Virus record (IMG/VR): IMGVR_UViG_3300034104_005687
Location: 62,001 to 126,000 of that record
Source: a virus
Strand: one strand, 5' to 3'
DNA length: 64,000 nucleotides
The notes below the pieces were generated by a model. That model worked only from the letters and a program-made list of their open reading frames with translations, was not told the DNA's origin and searched no databases. Position 1 is the stretch's first letter. Each line of letters begins with the position of its first letter. Below, in pieces: positions 61,875 to 64,000 of the stretch. The position numbers were made by a program, and so were the translations under genes.

Positions 61875-62440
61875 CCTTACCCAAACTTCTGATTATTGGC
61901 AACGCACGCCACGGCAAAGACACTGTGTGTGATATTCTACGTGAAGAATTTGGGTATAATTTTAGATCTAGTTCGGACTTTTGTGCTGAAAAGTTTATCT
62001 ATACCGAACTAGCACCCAAGTATGGGTATACCAGCTACGAGCAGTGCTTTGAAGATCGACACAATCATCGTGCTGAATGGTACAACATGATTCATGAATA
62101 CTGCCGAGACGATTATGCTAGACTGGGCAGAGAAATTTTTGCTGAAAACGAAATCTATTGCGGCCTACGCAACAAAGCAGAATTCCATGCCATGAAGAAT
62201 ACCAATGTGTTTGATTATGCTATTTGGGTAGATCGTAGTGATCACTTGCCTACAGAGGACAAATCCAGCATGAGCCTGGAAATTTGGATGGCTGATTATG
62301 TGATTGACAACAACGGTACACTATCGGATCTCAAGCGCAACACTCGTGAGCTGGTTAGCCGTCTGGTTGCAAATCACCAGGTCGCCATATCGAATCAGAT
62401 TTTGATAAATCGACTTCGCAGTTACGACACACCGTTTTGA
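61871..62440 (+). CDS. 1: Deoxynucleoside monophosphate kinase, gp1-like
   Basis: 189 residues from the ATG at 61871 (ATGA overlap with dexA); a longer frame from 61808 reads through the exonuclease end and is unlikely. The P-loop-like LLIIGNARHGKDTVCDIL starts at residue 7. SFEQCFEDR-like YEQCFEDRHNHRAEW and YDYAIWVDRSDHLP-type FDYAIWVDRSDHLP (residues ~118) match phage dNMP kinases. T4 gp1 (241 residues) phosphorylates dGMP, dTMP and hmdCMP. Early promoter with dexA fits a DNA-precursor role. Its last 86 bases overlap a converging gene. Confidence 0.75.
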   Translation: MTLPKLLIIGNARHGKDTVCDILREEFGYNFRSSSDFCAEKFIYTELAPKYGYTSYEQCFEDRHNHRAEWYNMIHEYCRDDYARLGREIFAENEIYCGLRNKAEFHAMKNTNVFDYAIWVDRSDHLPTEDKSSMSLEIWMADYVIDNNGTLSDLKRNTRELVSRLVANHQVAISNQILINRLRSYDTPF

Positions 62441-62702
62441 GATTTTTTATATCGCAGTTGGCGAGATTCCCGTCTACATGATACACTAGAGTTTGGGCCG
62501 AATATCGTGCCTTGAAACCACAACGATCACACTGCATTTTTTTCTTGTACCCAGCTGACTCCCAGCTGGGTTTTCTTTTGGGCAACTTTTTTCTTTTGCG
62601 AACACAGTTCTCGCAACGACTGCGATAGTGCACAACTTCGTCGCGTCGGTAGTTTATGGCACAAGCACGTTGATTGCACACAGGACAAGTGGGTCTTTTC
62701 AT
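62355..62702 (-). CDS. Cys-rich zinc-finger/HNH-like small protein
   Basis: 115 residues from the ATG at 62702 (MKRPTCPVC). It has four Cys pairs (CPVC, CENC, CDRC, CRNC), a basic middle (RKRKKLPKRK), the SGYKKK-type stretch and YHVDGNLANCDIKNLKTVC, which resembles an HNH core (H-DGN--N---NL-T-C--C). Similar zinc proteins are common in T4-like cyanophages. It overlaps the end of the dNMP kinase gene by 86 bases tail to tail. A TATAAATA box ends four bases before the ATG. Nuclease activity unproven. Confidence 0.7.
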   Translation of the reverse strand: MKRPTCPVCNQRACAINYRRDEVVHYRSRCENCVRKRKKLPKRKPSWESAGYKKKMQCDRCGFKARYSAQTLVYHVDGNLANCDIKNLKTVCRNCEVDLSKSDSIWRPGDLQPDG

Positions 62703-62706
62703 GAGG

Positions 62707-62714
62707 TATTTATA
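62707..62714 (-). promoter_or_regulatory. Late promoter (TATAAATA), near-leaderless
   Basis: The perfect box ends five bases before the ATG at 62702; predicted start near 62701-62702. Confidence 0.65.
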
Positions 62715-62763
62715 GGTGGACCTTTGCAAAGGGCAACATAGAGGGCGGTTTTTTCAATATACC

Positions 62764-62771
62764 TATAAATA
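62764..62771 (+). promoter_or_regulatory. Late promoter (TATAAATA) for tail sheath
   Basis: A perfect box. Predicted start near 62777; leader about 20 nt with AAGGA before the ATG at 62797. Divergent from the box at 62707-62714. Confidence 0.8.
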
Positions 62772-62796
62772 TCTGTAACTTAAAAAGGAACCCACT

Positions 62797-64000
62797 ATGG
62801 CTCTAGTATCACCCGGCGTAGAAGTAACAGTAATTGACGAAAGTCAATATATTCCAAGTGCTGTTAATTCAGTGCCTTACTTCTTGGTTGCAACTGCACA
62901 AGACAAAGTATCCGCTGACGGTATTACCGTTGCTGCCGGTACATTGGCTGCCAACGCAAACAAAACTTATCTAATTACCAGCCAACGCGATTTGGCTGCA
63001 ACTTTTGGTGTACCGTTCTTCTACAACACCACCAATGGTACCCCGATCAACGGGTATGAACTCAATGAATACGGCTTGTTGGCTGCTTATTCTTCACTGG
63101 GTGTCACTAACCGTGCTTATGTTCAGCGTGTTGACATTGACTTGACAGAACTAACTGCCAGTTTGAATCGTCCAGTGGGTGAGCCTGCCAACAATACTAC
63201 TTGGCTTGACATATCTGAATCTGTGTGGGGGATCCAAGAATGGAACCAAACTACTGGAACATTCACTGTCAAAACTCCTATTGTGATCACTGACCCTGCT
63301 GAAGTTGTCGATGCTGATGCAGAAGATTACACACCACTATCATCGGTGGGCAGCATTGGCGACTATGCAATGGTTGCTATCGGAGAAATTATATTTGGCT
63401 ATTACAAAAATTCCAGCAACTCCTGGGTGCAAATTGGTGATGACGGGTGGAAAGACTCGTGGCCTACATTGACAGGTACCGCTAGCCCGTCTAGTCTGGT
63501 TGTAGGTTACAATCTTTTTATCAATGGCACACTTGTAGCAGTACCAAGCACCAACACTGTGGCTGGTTTGGCAGCAGCCATTAACGCAGCCACAATCCAG
63601 GGTGTTAGTGCAGAAGCAGTCAGCGGCAAACTTACACTGTACGCAGATTCAACATCTACCAGCGATGGTTCCAGTCTCAACGGTGGCGTAGTTGCAATTG
63701 AACCAGGCGGCAACAACGGTGCAGCACTGCTGACCAGTTTGGGGATCACAGCAGGTGATTATCGTGCCCCTATATACCTTCCGTCTTACAGTTATCAAGT
63801 ACCACGCTGGAGAACAACCGATGCTACACCGCGCCCCACAGGATCTGTATGGAACAACATGAGTGCTGCCAACAGCGGTATAAATGTAGTGATCAAAAAA
63901 TACAGTACAGTGCTGGGAGATTGGGTTGCACAAACCAGCAATGCATACATTGGAGACTTTGCGGCATTGAGCGGTCTTGACCCCAGTGGAGGCGGAAAAA
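62797..64000 (+). CDS. 18: Tail sheath protein gp18 (N-terminal part)
   Basis: An open frame from the ATG at 62797 to the window edge (about 401 codons). The start ALVSPGVEVTVIDESQYIPS is the standard opening of T4-type sheath proteins, followed by VPYFLVATAQDK and TSQRDLAATFG. Region ~220-340 (GTLVAVPSTNTVAGLAAAIN, GVVAIEPGGNNGAALLTSLG) looks like a surface insertion domain. The sheath contracts to drive the tube through the host envelope. It has a perfect late box and strong ribosome site, as expected for an abundant protein. Confidence 0.9.
   Translation, partial: MALVSPGVEVTVIDESQYIPSAVNSVPYFLVATAQDKVSADGITVAAGTLAANANKTYLITSQRDLAATFGVPFFYNTTNGTPINGYELNEYGLLAAYSSLGVTNRAYVQRVDIDLTELTASLNRPVGEPANNTTWLDISESVWGIQEWNQTTGTFTVKTPIVITDPAEVVDADAEDYTPLSSVGSIGDYAMVAIGEIIFGYYKNSSNSWVQIGDDGWKDSWPTLTGTASPSSLVVGYNLFINGTLVAVPSTNTVAGLAAAINAATIQGVSAEAVSGKLTLYADSTSTSDGSSLNGGVVAIEPGGNNGAALLTSLGITAGDYRAPIYLPSYSYQVPRWRTTDATPRPTGSVWNNMSAANSGINVVIKKYSTVLGDWVAQTSNAYIGDFAALSGLDPSGGGK

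Overview
The window is part of the genome of a T4-like contractile-tailed phage (a myovirus), most likely an uncultured aquatic one. The assignment rests on recognisable T4 homologues: late sigma factor gp55, recombination nuclease subunits gp47/gp46, portal gp20, prohead protease gp21, scaffold gp22, major capsid gp23, neck proteins gp13/gp14, sheath stabiliser gp15, tail sheath gp18, and weaker matches to gp53, gp26, DexA and dNMP kinase. The host cannot be read from the sequence. Nonrepetitive marine-style fibre modules, SGNH-like proteins and radical-SAM genes resemble those of aquatic T4-like phages rather than enteric ones.

Layout. 1-2.9 kb (minus): three baseplate/tail genes. 3.0-7.7 kb (plus): gp55, gp47, an SGNH-like gene and gp46. 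7.7-12.0 kb (plus): a tightly overlapping accessory operon with a small unknown protein, a B12-type radical SAM enzyme, a short-chain dehydrogenase, a radical SAM/SPASM-like enzyme and a 2OG-Fe(II)-oxygenase-like protein, followed by a GIY-YIG nuclease gene. 12.42-12.87 kb: no gene, but dense hairpins suggesting a structured RNA. 12.9-16.2 kb (minus): gp26-like baseplate protein, a 58-residue partner and four accessory genes. 16.3-25.7 kb (plus): tape-measure-like protein with a lysozyme-like domain, then the head module gp20, small protein, acidic core protein, gp21, gp22, gp23, closed by an intrinsic terminator. 25.8-28.5 kb: TPR-glycosyltransferase (minus), a virion-type protein and a small Rossmann-like protein. 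28.5-53.2 kb (plus): a roughly 25-kb adhesion locus with three giant repeat fibres (1089, 3077 and 1456 residues), smaller fibre-type proteins, a subtilisin-like protease and a 1322-residue structural protein. 53.2-56.3 kb (minus): Nudix, gp15 and gp14. 56.4-62.4 kb (plus): three early-type genes, a radical SAM/SGNH pair, gp13, another SGNH gene, DexA-like exonuclease and dNMP kinase. 62.4-62.7 kb (minus): a Cys-rich protein. From 62.8 kb: gp18 sheath, running off the window.

Regulation can be read directly. A T4-type late promoter core (TAAATA preceded by A or G) precedes nearly all structural transcription units on both strands, fitting the gp55 encoded here. Four sites look like host sigma-70 promoters; three share TTGAC-N17-TGCTATAAT-type architecture and serve non-structural genes. 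Using T4 late-promoter geometry, several late genes would start transcription on or within two bases of their ATG, suggesting leaderless late mRNAs. gp15 appears to start at an AUU codon. Functional names outside the T4 core are family-level inferences from motifs; no database search was possible.
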